Shown piece by piece: positions 24,792 through 32,673 of a DNA stretch of 64,000 nucleotides. The notes under the pieces are model-generated. The model was not told where the DNA came from. It did no database searches and worked only from the letters and a program-made list of their open reading frames with translations. This DNA comes from Alloalcanivorax xiamenensis. GTDB lineage: Bacteria; Pseudomonadota; Gammaproteobacteria; Pseudomonadales; Alcanivoracaceae. The translations under genes were made by a program, and so were the position numbers. Each line of letters starts with the position of its first letter. The first letter of the stretch is position 1. The stretch is from the NCBI RefSeq assembly GCF_009846745.1, contig NZ_AQPF01000008.1, positions 62,001 through 126,000 of the forward strand. The letters are read 5' to 3'.

Positions 24792-25784
24792 CTACTGAAC
24801 CGCAACCGCCTGGGTTTCGTGATCTTCTATCAGGCTCTGAATCATGCGCCGCATCACCAGTCCCGGCTTATCCGACACCATATGCCGTTCGTCACGGGGA
24901 TCCAGAGGCACATCCGCGTCAGTACTTTCGAGAACGTGCTTATCCTCCAGCGTCACCTTGCGATCAAAGGCCAGGATCGCGGCTTCATCAATACCGGCAC
25001 CATCATCTTCCTGGAAACAGAACTGCACCACCTGGGAACGGTTATCGGCCAACGGCACCTGACAATTGATGATCACGTGAGCTGGCCCGTCGGCATAGTT
25101 GATACGCAACCGGCAGATAAACGGGGCATACCAACTGCAGTCCAGGAAACGTTCGTTGTTTCGATCCTGAGCATGATGCGCCTGCTTGACCCCCAGTCTG
25201 CCGGTATAGTGAAAACCACCGGGAAACTCCTCGATCTTCGCGTCCTCGGCCACCAGATGCTCGGGACTGCCAAAGGTTCCCAAATGCACGTAGCTGGGAT
25301 GTGCCATATCCAGCTCGTTTTCCATCACCCGCAGGCCGGAAACCCGCCACTCCTCGTAGAACTCATGGATCAGGACGAAGCGATCATCGGCGGCCTCTGG
25401 AAAGTCCGGAATATCGAACAGCGGTTCCTCCAGCGCCACCCAGGCATAACCGTACTTCTCCCGGCAGGAGAACGCCTTGACCCGACGTTTCGGCCCCGGA
25501 TCACGATCCGGCATCTGTGGCACCAGCACACATTGCCCGTCCCGGTTGTAGCGCCACCCGTGATAAGGGCAGGCAATGGCATTGTCACACACTTCGCCAA
25601 GGGACAAGCGAGCGGTGCGATGACAGCACCGGTCCTCCAGTGCCGCCGGAACGCCGTCATCATCGAGAAACAATGCCAACGCCTGGCCGAGCAACTCAAA
25701 CCGCCGCGGCCCCTGTTTCAGTTCCGACATCGGTATGACGGGGTACCAGAAACAGCGAAATACCGCGTGCTCCATAACATTCAC
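24792..25784 (-). CDS. Rieske non-heme iron oxygenase, alpha subunit type (second copy)
   Basis: 330 aa. Rieske [2Fe-2S] ligands C53-x-H55 (DRCCHRTARL) and C72-x2-H75 (CPYHGW); mononuclear iron site in ENELDMAHPSYVH. The same spacing and phrases (CFWYPVIPMSEL, HRTARLSLG, ESTDADVPLD) occur in the protein at 28347, so the two are paralogues in one operon. Monooxygenases of this subgroup include HpxD-like enzymes for purine oxidation and O-demethylases such as VanA. Its start overlaps the MFS stop (ATGA). No ferredoxin or reductase partner is present in the window. Confidence 0.88.
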   Translation of the reverse strand: MNVMEHAVFRCFWYPVIPMSELKQGPRRFELLGQALALFLDDDGVPAALEDRCCHRTARLSLGEVCDNAIACPYHGWRYNRDGQCVLVPQMPDRDPGPKRRVKAFSCREKYGYAWVALEEPLFDIPDFPEAADDRFVLIHEFYEEWRVSGLRVMENELDMAHPSYVHLGTFGSPEHLVAEDAKIEEFPGGFHYTGRLGVKQAHHAQDRNNERFLDCSWYAPFICRLRINYADGPAHVIINCQVPLADNRSQVVQFCFQEDDGAGIDEAAILAFDRKVTLEDKHVLESTDADVPLDPRDERHMVSDKPGLVMRRMIQSLIEDHETQAVAVQ

Positions 25785-26989
25785 GGGGATATCTCCTTTA
25801 CATCAACGGTCAATGTGTCAGTGGCATCCCTCGACGGTCGAAAGGTCAGGCCGAGCAGGAACGAGGCCACCGTGGCCAGCAGTAAAAAAAACAGCGCCAC
25901 GGAAAAGCCGAAGCCATCCCGCAATACGCCAAACAAAAGCGGTCCGCCCGCCCCCATTAGCATGCCGAATCCCAGCACCATGGCGGAAAGCCGGCCCGCC
26001 TCCGTCGGCGTATGGGCATAATCGAGCGGCAGCGTCAGGGCCAGAGGAAAAGAGCCCCCCAGTCCGAACCCGGCCAGCATCACCCAACTGCCGCCGCCCC
26101 AGGTTGGCGCCCAGCACAAACCGGCCAGTCCCACCGCCAGTAATGCCAGTGTCAGGGCCAAAGCCGGCCGCCGGTCCAATTGCAGTTGCGCGATCGGAGG
26201 CACCAGTAAAGCGCCGGCGATTTGCGCCGTGGTGTACGCCACCAACATGGCTCCACCCTGTTCCTGAGTAAATCCAAGCGCCATGTAGAACGGCGCCAGC
26301 CAGGCCAGCAACGTCATGTAGGCCAATGAACCGGTTCCCAGAAACAACGCCATCCGCCAACCGATAGCACTACACCAAGGCATGCTCATCGCTCCGGGGT
26401 CCGTGAGTACCCGCAGTCGGCCCGGCCACAGCAGCGCCGCCAGCAGCGCCGGCAATGCCCAGACCGCCAACGAGGCCCGCCAGGACCCCAGGGAGCTGAT
26501 CGCCAGAGGCGCGGCGACCGCCCCCAGGGCCGCCCCCAGGTTCATGGCCGTGGTGTAGCCTCCCATCATCAGTGCCGCCCGGGACGGGAAATACCGCTTG
26601 ATCACTACCGGAATCAGCACCTGACCACAGGCGATTCCCAATCCGGCCAGCGCCGTCGCCAAAGCCAGTATTGGTAGCCAGTCACCGGCCCAACGCAGGG
26701 CGCAGCCCACCGCGATCAGCAGCAACGCCAGACGCATGCCAGCGCCGACACCGAGCCGGGCGATTACCCAGCCACCAGCCAGAGAAACCAACCCCATGCA
26801 CAGTGTGGGTATCGCCGCCAGGGCCCCGGCCAGGGTACTGGACAGCCCCAGATCCATGCGAATCACTTCCAGATTGGTGCCGAGCGTGGTCAGTAGCGGA
26901 CGCAGGTTGAGGCCCGCCAGCAGCACCATCAGCGCCAACCACCACAACGCCGGACGCTTTGCCAGAGGCGTTTGCTGCGCCGGATTCAT
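25781..26989 (-). CDS. MFS transporter (CynX/NimT-like)
   Basis: 402 aa, about 12 membrane segments. LNLRPLLTTLGTNLEVIRMDLGLSS and GGWVIARLGVGAGMR are typical of the CynX/NimT (cyanate/2-nitroimidazole) MFS branch. The start at 26989 overlaps the aminohydrolase stop by one base; a longer frame upstream is only that gene read in another frame. Placed between the aminohydrolase and the second Rieske gene, it probably carries the substrate or product of that pathway. Confidence 0.87.
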   Translation of the reverse strand: MNPAQQTPLAKRPALWWLALMVLLAGLNLRPLLTTLGTNLEVIRMDLGLSSTLAGALAAIPTLCMGLVSLAGGWVIARLGVGAGMRLALLLIAVGCALRWAGDWLPILALATALAGLGIACGQVLIPVVIKRYFPSRAALMMGGYTTAMNLGAALGAVAAPLAISSLGSWRASLAVWALPALLAALLWPGRLRVLTDPGAMSMPWCSAIGWRMALFLGTGSLAYMTLLAWLAPFYMALGFTQEQGGAMLVAYTTAQIAGALLVPPIAQLQLDRRPALALTLALLAVGLAGLCWAPTWGGGSWVMLAGFGLGGSFPLALTLPLDYAHTPTEAGRLSAMVLGFGMLMGAGGPLLFGVLRDGFGFSVALFFLLLATVASFLLGLTFRPSRDATDTLTVDVKEISP

Positions 26990-28350
26990 CACTGCAATTC
27001 CGCCGTGGCCATGGCGGCCCGCTCTCGCAAAGCTTCCATATCCAGTCCCGGAATAGTCCCGTTCTCCACCACCGGTTTGCCGTTCACCAACAGATGGCGC
27101 AACGATGCGCTGCCTCCCGCGCACACCGGCGCCACCGCCACATCGTGCACACCGAAGTAGCGCGGCTGATCCAAATCATAGATAGCCAGATCCGCGGCGC
27201 CGCCAACGTTCAGTGCGCCGATGCCCTCCAGTCCCAGCACCCGGGCGCCACCCCTGGTACCCCATTCGATCACCTCCTCGGCGGTAACGGCATCGGCGCC
27301 GCCATTGGCCCGATGTACCATCCATGCCAGATGCGCTTCCTGAATCATGTCAGCGGCTTCATTGGAGGCGGCGCCATCCACCGCCAGCGATACCGGAATC
27401 CCCAGGCGTGACATCTCAGGGGCACGGGCGATGCCGCTGCCCAGGCGGCAATTGCTTTGCGGGCAATGGGCGATCCCGGTGCCGGTTTGCCGTAACAGCG
27501 GCAGCTCGTCGTCCGCCACATGAACCATATGGGCCAACCACACATCGTTCCCGAGCCATTCGTTTTCGGCACAGAATTGCACCGGCGTCATGCCGTGCAC
27601 TTCCCGGCAGTAGGTAACGTAGTCCCGCGTCTCCGACAGGTGACTGTGCAACCGAACCCCCATGGATCGGGCGGCCCGGGCCAGCTCCCTGAGCACCGCG
27701 GGATTCACCGAAAAGGTCGGCGTGGTTGGCGCCATCACCACCTGTTGCATGGGAGCGGGCCCCGTCTGGTGATAGCGTTCGCGTAGTCGCTGCACATCGT
27801 TGATGATGTCGTCGACACTCTCCGGTTCCAGATTGTTTGGATAACCCGGGTGCCGTCCTTTCTCCGTGGCGCCGCCACGACACAATACGAATCGCAGTCC
27901 CAAACGATCCGCCACCTCGAACAGCACATCCCCCATCTCACTGTCGAGGCCGGCGTAGTAGATGTAATGATGATCGGCACAGGTGGAGGTGCCGGAGAGC
28001 AACAGTTCCGCCAACCCCACCATCGCCGCCGTTTCCAGATGACGATCGCGAATGCGGGTAAGGCGCGGATAAGGCACCGCGCCGAGCCAGCCGAACAGCG
28101 GCTCGTTGATGCCTTCCGGCACCGCCTTCAGCAGACTCTGGAAAAGGTGGTGATGAGTGTTGATCCAACCCGGGTAGACCACGCAGCCACGCGCTTCGAT
28201 TACCCGTTCATCAGCGGCGGGGATCAACCCCGCCGCCATCTCCTGAATCACACCATCACGGATACGCAGATCCACCGCTCCCGCCCGGGCCTGATCCCCA
28301 GGAAGACCGGTCATCACCGCTTCGGCGCCGCGAATCAGCAGGTCGCTCAT
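26989..28350 (-). CDS. Amidohydrolase-superfamily aminohydrolase, 8-oxoguanine-deaminase/TrzA-like
   Basis: 453 aa. Metal ligands H66 and H68 in INTHHHLFQSLL, His in LHSHLSETRDY, His in AHMVHVADDE and Asp in LAVDGAASNE. The THHHLFQSLLKAVP and LLSGTSTCADHHY phrases put it with bacterial 8-oxoguanine deaminases and related triazine/purine aminohydrolases (compare the protein at 39461). It would release ammonia from an amino-purine or similar ring. Translationally coupled to the Rieske gene before it (ATGA) and the MFS gene after it. Confidence 0.82.
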   Translation of the reverse strand: MSDLLIRGAEAVMTGLPGDQARAGAVDLRIRDGVIQEMAAGLIPAADERVIEARGCVVYPGWINTHHHLFQSLLKAVPEGINEPLFGWLGAVPYPRLTRIRDRHLETAAMVGLAELLLSGTSTCADHHYIYYAGLDSEMGDVLFEVADRLGLRFVLCRGGATEKGRHPGYPNNLEPESVDDIINDVQRLRERYHQTGPAPMQQVVMAPTTPTFSVNPAVLRELARAARSMGVRLHSHLSETRDYVTYCREVHGMTPVQFCAENEWLGNDVWLAHMVHVADDELPLLRQTGTGIAHCPQSNCRLGSGIARAPEMSRLGIPVSLAVDGAASNEAADMIQEAHLAWMVHRANGGADAVTAEEVIEWGTRGGARVLGLEGIGALNVGGAADLAIYDLDQPRYFGVHDVAVAPVCAGGSASLRHLLVNGKPVVENGTIPGLDMEALRERAAMATAELQ

Positions 28351-29393
28351 GACGCCTTTTCCTTCATCGGAATGCGGGCCCCGGAAACGCGCGCTTCTTC
28401 CTCACCAAAGCGGGCCAGCAGCGCCATCAGCATCTTGCGCATCACCATGCCCGGTTGATCGGAAGGCATATGACGTTCCTCGCCGCTGGCGGTATCCAGA
28501 GGAGCATCGTGATCTGTGCTTTCCAGAACCCTTTTGTCCTCTTCGGTTACCTGACGATCAAAAGCGATGATCTGTTGCGCGGGCGCATCCTCCTCGGAGT
28601 CACTGCGGTAAGCCCACTGACAGATCATGGAATGCTCATCGTCGATCGGCGTGGCGTAGGTGATGATCGCGTGCACCAACCCATTGGGGTAACGGATATT
28701 GAGCTTGCGACCGAACGGCATGAACCATTTGCTGGTCATGTGGCGCTCGGTGGTATCGCTGTCCATCTTCAACAGCTTTTTCTGCAACGGCGGGTTGTTC
28801 ACCGGTGCCACGGTTTCGAAGCGGAAGCCAAAGTCCTCCTCGACGATGTTGAGCCTGGCCGGGATCGGTTTGTCGAACTGACCGAAGCTCTCCCGGTGCA
28901 CGAAGCTGAAGTGGGCGTTGTCGAAAGAATTCTCCATCAGACGCAGGCCGGCGGTGCGCCAGACTTCATAAAACTGATGGATCACCCGGTAACCGGGTTC
29001 GTTTGCTTCCGGCATGTGAGGAATATCGGTTAGCGGGTCACCGAGACACACCCACACGTACCCGTAACGAGCCTCGGCATGGAAGGCACGGACCTTGGCA
29101 CGGCCCGCCGGGCGATCAGGCGTCTGTGGAATGCGGACACAGCCACCACCACCGTCATAGGTCCAGCCGTGGTACGGACAGACAATGTTGTCGCCCTCCA
29201 CCCAGCCCAGGGACAAACGCGCGGTACGGTGAGCACAGCGGTCCTCGGCGGCGTGCGGATCGCCTTCGGAATCGAGCCACAGCACCAGCTCTTCGTTCAT
29301 CAGCCGGAAGGGCTTCGGACCATCGTCAAGTTGTTCCAGTGGCATCACCGGATACCAGAAACGACGCAGTACGGGTTGTTGAGTTGCAAGCAT
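28347..29393 (-). CDS. Rieske non-heme iron oxygenase, alpha subunit type (first copy)
   Basis: 348 aa. Rieske ligands C53-x-H55 and C72-x2-H75 at exactly the positions of the paralogue at 24792; iron-site segment ENSFDNAHFSFVH at about 155-167. The ATG at 29393 is preferred because GGAGAG lies seven bases upstream; an in-frame TTG two codons earlier is unlikely. First gene of the operon. Possible role: hydroxylation of a purine (Klebsiella HpxD, with reductase HpxE, acts on hypoxanthine). That link is suggested by the neighbouring purine genes and the operator-like sites upstream; it is not proven by sequence. Confidence 0.88.
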   Translation of the reverse strand: MLATQQPVLRRFWYPVMPLEQLDDGPKPFRLMNEELVLWLDSEGDPHAAEDRCAHRTARLSLGWVEGDNIVCPYHGWTYDGGGGCVRIPQTPDRPAGRAKVRAFHAEARYGYVWVCLGDPLTDIPHMPEANEPGYRVIHQFYEVWRTAGLRLMENSFDNAHFSFVHRESFGQFDKPIPARLNIVEEDFGFRFETVAPVNNPPLQKKLLKMDSDTTERHMTSKWFMPFGRKLNIRYPNGLVHAIITYATPIDDEHSMICQWAYRSDSEEDAPAQQIIAFDRQVTEEDKRVLESTDHDAPLDTASGEERHMPSDQPGMVMRKMLMALLARFGEEEARVSGARIPMKEKAS

Positions 29394-29411
29394 GGCCAAT
29401 CTCTCCAGTCG

Positions 29412-29457
29412 GGGCCCGCTCCACGTCCGGTAGCACTGCCGTAACGGCAGCGGGCCC
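29412..29457 (-). promoter_or_regulatory. GC-rich leader hairpin before the Rieske operon
   Basis: Arms GGGCCCGCT (29412-29420) and AGCGGGCCC (29449-29457) enclose a smaller stem CTGCCG/CGGCAG around TAA. It ends six bases before the GGAGAG ribosome site, so it would lie in the 5' leader and could block or modulate translation. It could be a regulatory RNA fold; I could not match it to a known riboswitch by eye. Confidence 0.5.
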
Positions 29458-29555
29458 AGGCGAGGCAGCCCCCGCCCTCTGGGTCAGGGCCGGCTTGTCC
29501 TCAGGTAAGGTGACGAGTCATGCACCGCTTTGTGCCTCGCCACCATGAACACATA

Positions 29556-29587
29556 GCGGTATACCGCCATGTCAAAAAATGTATGCA
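29556..29587. promoter_or_regulatory. Two operator-like palindromes before the Rieske operon
   Basis: GCGGTATACCGC (29556-29567) is a perfect 12-bp palindrome with the GTATAC core, and TGTATGCA (29580-29587) is the variant form of the purine operator. Both lie 160-195 bp upstream of the Rieske start and beyond the stop of the binding-protein gene. Confidence 0.5.
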
Positions 29588-29612
29588 GTTACCATGCCAT
29601 CAAATCGGGCGG

Positions 29613-30629
29613 CTATGGCATCACTGGCGGATCGGGCAGGAATTCCACGCTATAGGCCTGTTTATAATCCATACCCTCCGGTACCAGACCGGCCTTCGCC
29701 ATGAAGTCGAAGGTGGCTTTCCAGCGGTCATCCGTCATCACCCCAAGCCCTTCGCTAGCGGCATCACCACCGACCACCAGGCCATACTCCTTGATCTTGC
29801 CGATGCCAAAGGCGATCTGGGCATCGGTCATCTCCGGGTTATCCTTCTTGATCAGGACATTGGCCGGCGCTGGATTTTCAAAGTAGCTCTTCCAGCCCTC
29901 CATGGACGCCCGCACGAACTTACGCACCACCTCAGGGTTGTCCTCGATCATTTCCCGGGTGGTTTCGATGGTTTGAGCGTAAGGGGGATAGCCGTAGTCA
30001 GCGAACAGGAAGATGGATGGCGTGACACCGCCTTGCTCCATGGCGAATGGCTCCGAGGTCACATACCCCTGTTGCACCACGGTCTTATCCGCCAGGAACG
30101 GCGCGACACTGAAGGTATAGGGGCGAATCATGTCATCTGAAAAGCCGAAACGCTGCTTCAGCCAGGGCCAGAAGGTCTGCTGAGCACCGGAGAAAACGTA
30201 CACCGGCTGCCCCTTTATCTCCTCCAGCGAGGTGATGTGAGGGTGCGCCAGCAATGCCTGCGGGTCGCTTTGGAAAGGCGCCGCCACGGTCACCACCGGC
30301 ATGTCCTGATTCACCGAGTTGAGGTTGCGGATCGGATAACCCATGGTGAAATCCTGCCGCCCGGCAAGAAGAAGCTGCAAGTTGTTCACTTGCGGCCCGC
30401 CCATTGTGATGGTCACATCGAGTCCGTACTTCTCGTAGATCCCGGTGGCCTTGGCCTGGTAGAAACCACCATGTTCCGCCTGGGCGAACCAGTTGGTGCC
30501 AAAAGTGATCTTGGTCAACGGCGGCTGCGCCACCGCCAGAGCCGGAATCAATAAAGCACAGCACAGCAAAAACCCGCGCAGATGTTCAGCCGGAAAGCCC
30601 GTCCAGGTCTTAAGGGAAAATGCCATCAT
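29613..30629 (-). CDS. NMT1/THI5-type ABC substrate-binding protein (orphan)
   Basis: 338 aa. Signal peptide ending ALAVAQ. Mature region: FAQAEHGGFYQAKATGIYEKYG, then TMGGPQVNNLQ and DFTMGYPIRN, nearly identical in pattern to the proteins at 30662 and 15105. No permease or ATPase gene is adjacent. It follows the second binding protein by 32 bp on the same strand, so the pair is a tandem duplication in one transcript. ATG at 30629 or 30626, both after AGGAG. The ligand may be a purine-type heterocycle, from the family and context. Confidence 0.86.
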   Translation of the reverse strand: MMAFSLKTWTGFPAEHLRGFLLCCALLIPALAVAQPPLTKITFGTNWFAQAEHGGFYQAKATGIYEKYGLDVTITMGGPQVNNLQLLLAGRQDFTMGYPIRNLNSVNQDMPVVTVAAPFQSDPQALLAHPHITSLEEIKGQPVYVFSGAQQTFWPWLKQRFGFSDDMIRPYTFSVAPFLADKTVVQQGYVTSEPFAMEQGGVTPSIFLFADYGYPPYAQTIETTREMIEDNPEVVRKFVRASMEGWKSYFENPAPANVLIKKDNPEMTDAQIAFGIGKIKEYGLVVGGDAASEGLGVMTDDRWKATFDFMAKAGLVPEGMDYKQAYSVEFLPDPPVMP

Positions 30630-30661
30630 CGTTCTCCTTTTCACCAACAGAGGCAGGTGTC

Positions 30662-31669
30662 CTAGGGAAGTACCGGTGTTTGCGGCAGGAATTCCAGGGT
30701 GTAAGCCTTGTGGTAATCCGCGTCGCCATCGACCAGGCCCGCTTCCACCATGAAGTCGAACGTCTTCTTCCAGCGTTCATCGCTCATGTAACCAATGCCC
30801 TTCTCCCCCGCATCCCCGCCGGTGACGATGCCGAATTCCTTCAACTTCTCGATACCGAAAGCCAGTTGTTCATCGGTCATTTGCGGATTGTCTTTCTTGA
30901 TCAGGGCATTACCTGCTTGCGGGTCCTGCAGGTAACTCTTCCAGCCTTCCAGGGTGGCCTGGACAAATCGGCGCACCACATCCGGCTTTTCCTCGACCAG
31001 ATCCCTGCGGGTTTCCAATGTCGCCGCATAGGGTGGATAACCATGATCCGCGAACAGGAAAATATTCGGTTTGACGCCACCCTTTTCCGCGGCGAAAGGC
31101 TCGGAGCTGATATACGCCTGCTGCACCAGCTCTTTGTCAGCCAGGAAGGGACCCAGACTGAAGGTATAGGGCTTGGCTTGGTCGTCGGTAAAACCGTATT
31201 CAGCTTTCAGCCAGGGCCAGTAGGTGGTGCGCGCCGAAGTGGATATCAGCACGGTGTGCCCTTTAACGTCTTCGAGCGATGCCACCTGCGGATGGGCGAT
31301 CAGTCCCTGGGGGTCTTTTTGGAAGGTCCCCGCCACGGTTACTACCGGGAGCCCCTCCTTCACCGCATTGATATTGCGGATCGGATACCCCATGGTGAAG
31401 TCGTACTGCCCAGCCACCAGCAACTGCAGGCCATTCACTTGGGGCCCACCCATTTTGATGTTCACGTCGAGACCGTACTTCTTGTAAATCCCCGTGGCTT
31501 TGGCCTGATAAAATCCGCCGTGCTCCGCCTGCGCGTACCAGCTGGTGCCCATGGTCACCTTGTCGTCGGCTTGAACACCGCCCGCGACGCTCCCCACAAT
31601 CGCCGCCATGACCACCCCCAGGCCAGTGCGACGATATCCGAACAGATGCTTTAAAAAACCGAATGACAT
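30662..31669 (-). CDS. NMT1/THI5-type ABC substrate-binding protein (orphan)
   Basis: 335 aa. Signal peptide ending GGVQAD. Contains WYAQAEHGGFYQAKATGIYKK, KMGGPQVNG and DFTMGYPIRNINAVKEG. Closest visible relative is the downstream gene (29613); both end FLPxxPV.P. Start at 31669 has GGAG upstream; a longer frame through the operator region is not credible. A TTGTATGCAA site lies 42 bp upstream, tying this pair to the purine regulon. It presumably docks on a distant ABC core, possibly the one at 18304-19982. Confidence 0.86.
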   Translation of the reverse strand: MSFGFLKHLFGYRRTGLGVVMAAIVGSVAGGVQADDKVTMGTSWYAQAEHGGFYQAKATGIYKKYGLDVNIKMGGPQVNGLQLLVAGQYDFTMGYPIRNINAVKEGLPVVTVAGTFQKDPQGLIAHPQVASLEDVKGHTVLISTSARTTYWPWLKAEYGFTDDQAKPYTFSLGPFLADKELVQQAYISSEPFAAEKGGVKPNIFLFADHGYPPYAATLETRRDLVEEKPDVVRRFVQATLEGWKSYLQDPQAGNALIKKDNPQMTDEQLAFGIEKLKEFGIVTGGDAGEKGIGYMSDERWKKTFDFMVEAGLVDGDADYHKAYTLEFLPQTPVLP

Positions 31670-31710
31670 GATTTCAGACTCCACAAAAAAGTATTGATCG
31701 GCCCTCGGCT

Positions 31711-31720
31711 TTGTATGCAA
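31711..31720. promoter_or_regulatory. TTGTATGCAA operator upstream of the binding-protein pair
   Basis: Near-perfect palindrome (one central mismatch) 42 bp before the start at 31669 and after the stop of the wrbA-like gene; variant of the TTGTATACAA site. Confidence 0.55.
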
Positions 31721-31776
31721 GCAACCTTCGTGCCGCCTTTTACGGCCACAAAAAGGAGCGTGAGGCATGCCCCTTT

Positions 31777-32451
31777 TCAGGGCTCCCGGTTGGCGGCAGC
31801 CAGTTCCACCGATGCCGGCTCCGGACGTACCTGCGCGGCCAGTCGCGCCACCCGCGCCCCCAGCGCGCGGGCAATCGCCTTCTCGTTATCGTCCACGGAC
31901 CAGGTGCCATCGAAACCAGTGACCGCCGAGGCGCCATAGGGGGAGCCGCCCTTACGTGTGCGCACCAGCGCGGGAACACTATGCGGTACACCGGCAATGA
32001 TCATCCCGTGCTGCATGAATGGGAGCAGCAGGGATAGCAACGTCATCTCGTTACCGGAATGCATGCCACCGGTGGAGGTGAAGGCGGCGCCGACCTTGCC
32101 GATCAGAGCGCCTTCCCGCCACAACGGGGCCACTTCGTCGATAAAGGCGCGCAACGGCGTACTCATCAGGCCGTAGCGGGTAGGCGCCCCCCAAACAATC
32201 CCCTTGGCCCAACGCAAATCGTCCACCGTGGCGCGGGGCAGTTCACGATAGATTCGTTGTGCCTCCCGGTAGTCGGCTCGCTCACTATCGACACTGAATT
32301 CCGGCTCGCTCAGTTCCACCCGGCAGAGCCGGACCCGGGCGCCACTGCTGCCCGCCCCCTCGGCGATTTCCCGTGCCAGCGCCAGGGTGCTGCCGTAGCG
32401 GGAGTCGCAGATCACACACACGGTGGCGCTGTCCGGATCAATCGATGTCAT
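31777..32451 (-). CDS. WrbA-like flavodoxin-fold NAD(P)H:quinone oxidoreductase
   Basis: 224 aa. Flavodoxin-type FMN loop DSRYGSTLALAREIAEG at about residues 16-32; WGAPTRYGLMSTPLRAFIDE, AAFTSTGGMHSGNE and RKGGSPYGASAVTG are WrbA landmarks (FMN contacts and the P-Y-G-A loop). It would reduce quinones with NAD(P)H in the cytoplasm. It is transcribed divergently from guaD with one TGTATACA site in front of each gene, so it is probably induced with purine catabolism. A redox partner role for an oxygenase is possible but speculative. Confidence 0.85.
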   Translation of the reverse strand: MTSIDPDSATVCVICDSRYGSTLALAREIAEGAGSSGARVRLCRVELSEPEFSVDSERADYREAQRIYRELPRATVDDLRWAKGIVWGAPTRYGLMSTPLRAFIDEVAPLWREGALIGKVGAAFTSTGGMHSGNEMTLLSLLLPFMQHGMIIAGVPHSVPALVRTRKGGSPYGASAVTGFDGTWSVDDNEKAIARALGARVARLAAQVRPEPASVELAAANREP

Positions 32452-32471
32452 CGCACAATCCTCAGAAAAAA

Positions 32472-32479
32472 TGTATACA
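32472..32479. promoter_or_regulatory. TGTATACA operator of the wrbA-like gene
   Basis: Exact core 21 bp upstream of the start at 32451, close enough to overlap a promoter or leader. It is paired with a second site at 32650 for the divergent guaD. Confidence 0.65.
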
Positions 32480-32649
32480 GGCAACTCTCGTGCCACGGCG
32501 AAAATAGCCTGCTCCCCGATAAAATCTTGCTGGATTGGTGCGTTATATTTGTGCGTCCGCCCTTTTTTTGATCACGGTTTCACGTCTCTTCATCTACCTT
32601 AAGGAAGCGCTTCCCTCCCTTTCCACCAAGCGATATGGTTCTCTCCGGA

Positions 32650-32657
32650 TGTATACA
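32650..32657. promoter_or_regulatory. TGTATACA operator of guaD
   Basis: Within the perfect palindrome ATGTATACAT, 16 bp before the guaD ATG. A protein bound here would block transcription or the 5' leader, consistent with repression. Confidence 0.7.
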
Positions 32658-32673
32658 TTAGGGATTTCCGACC

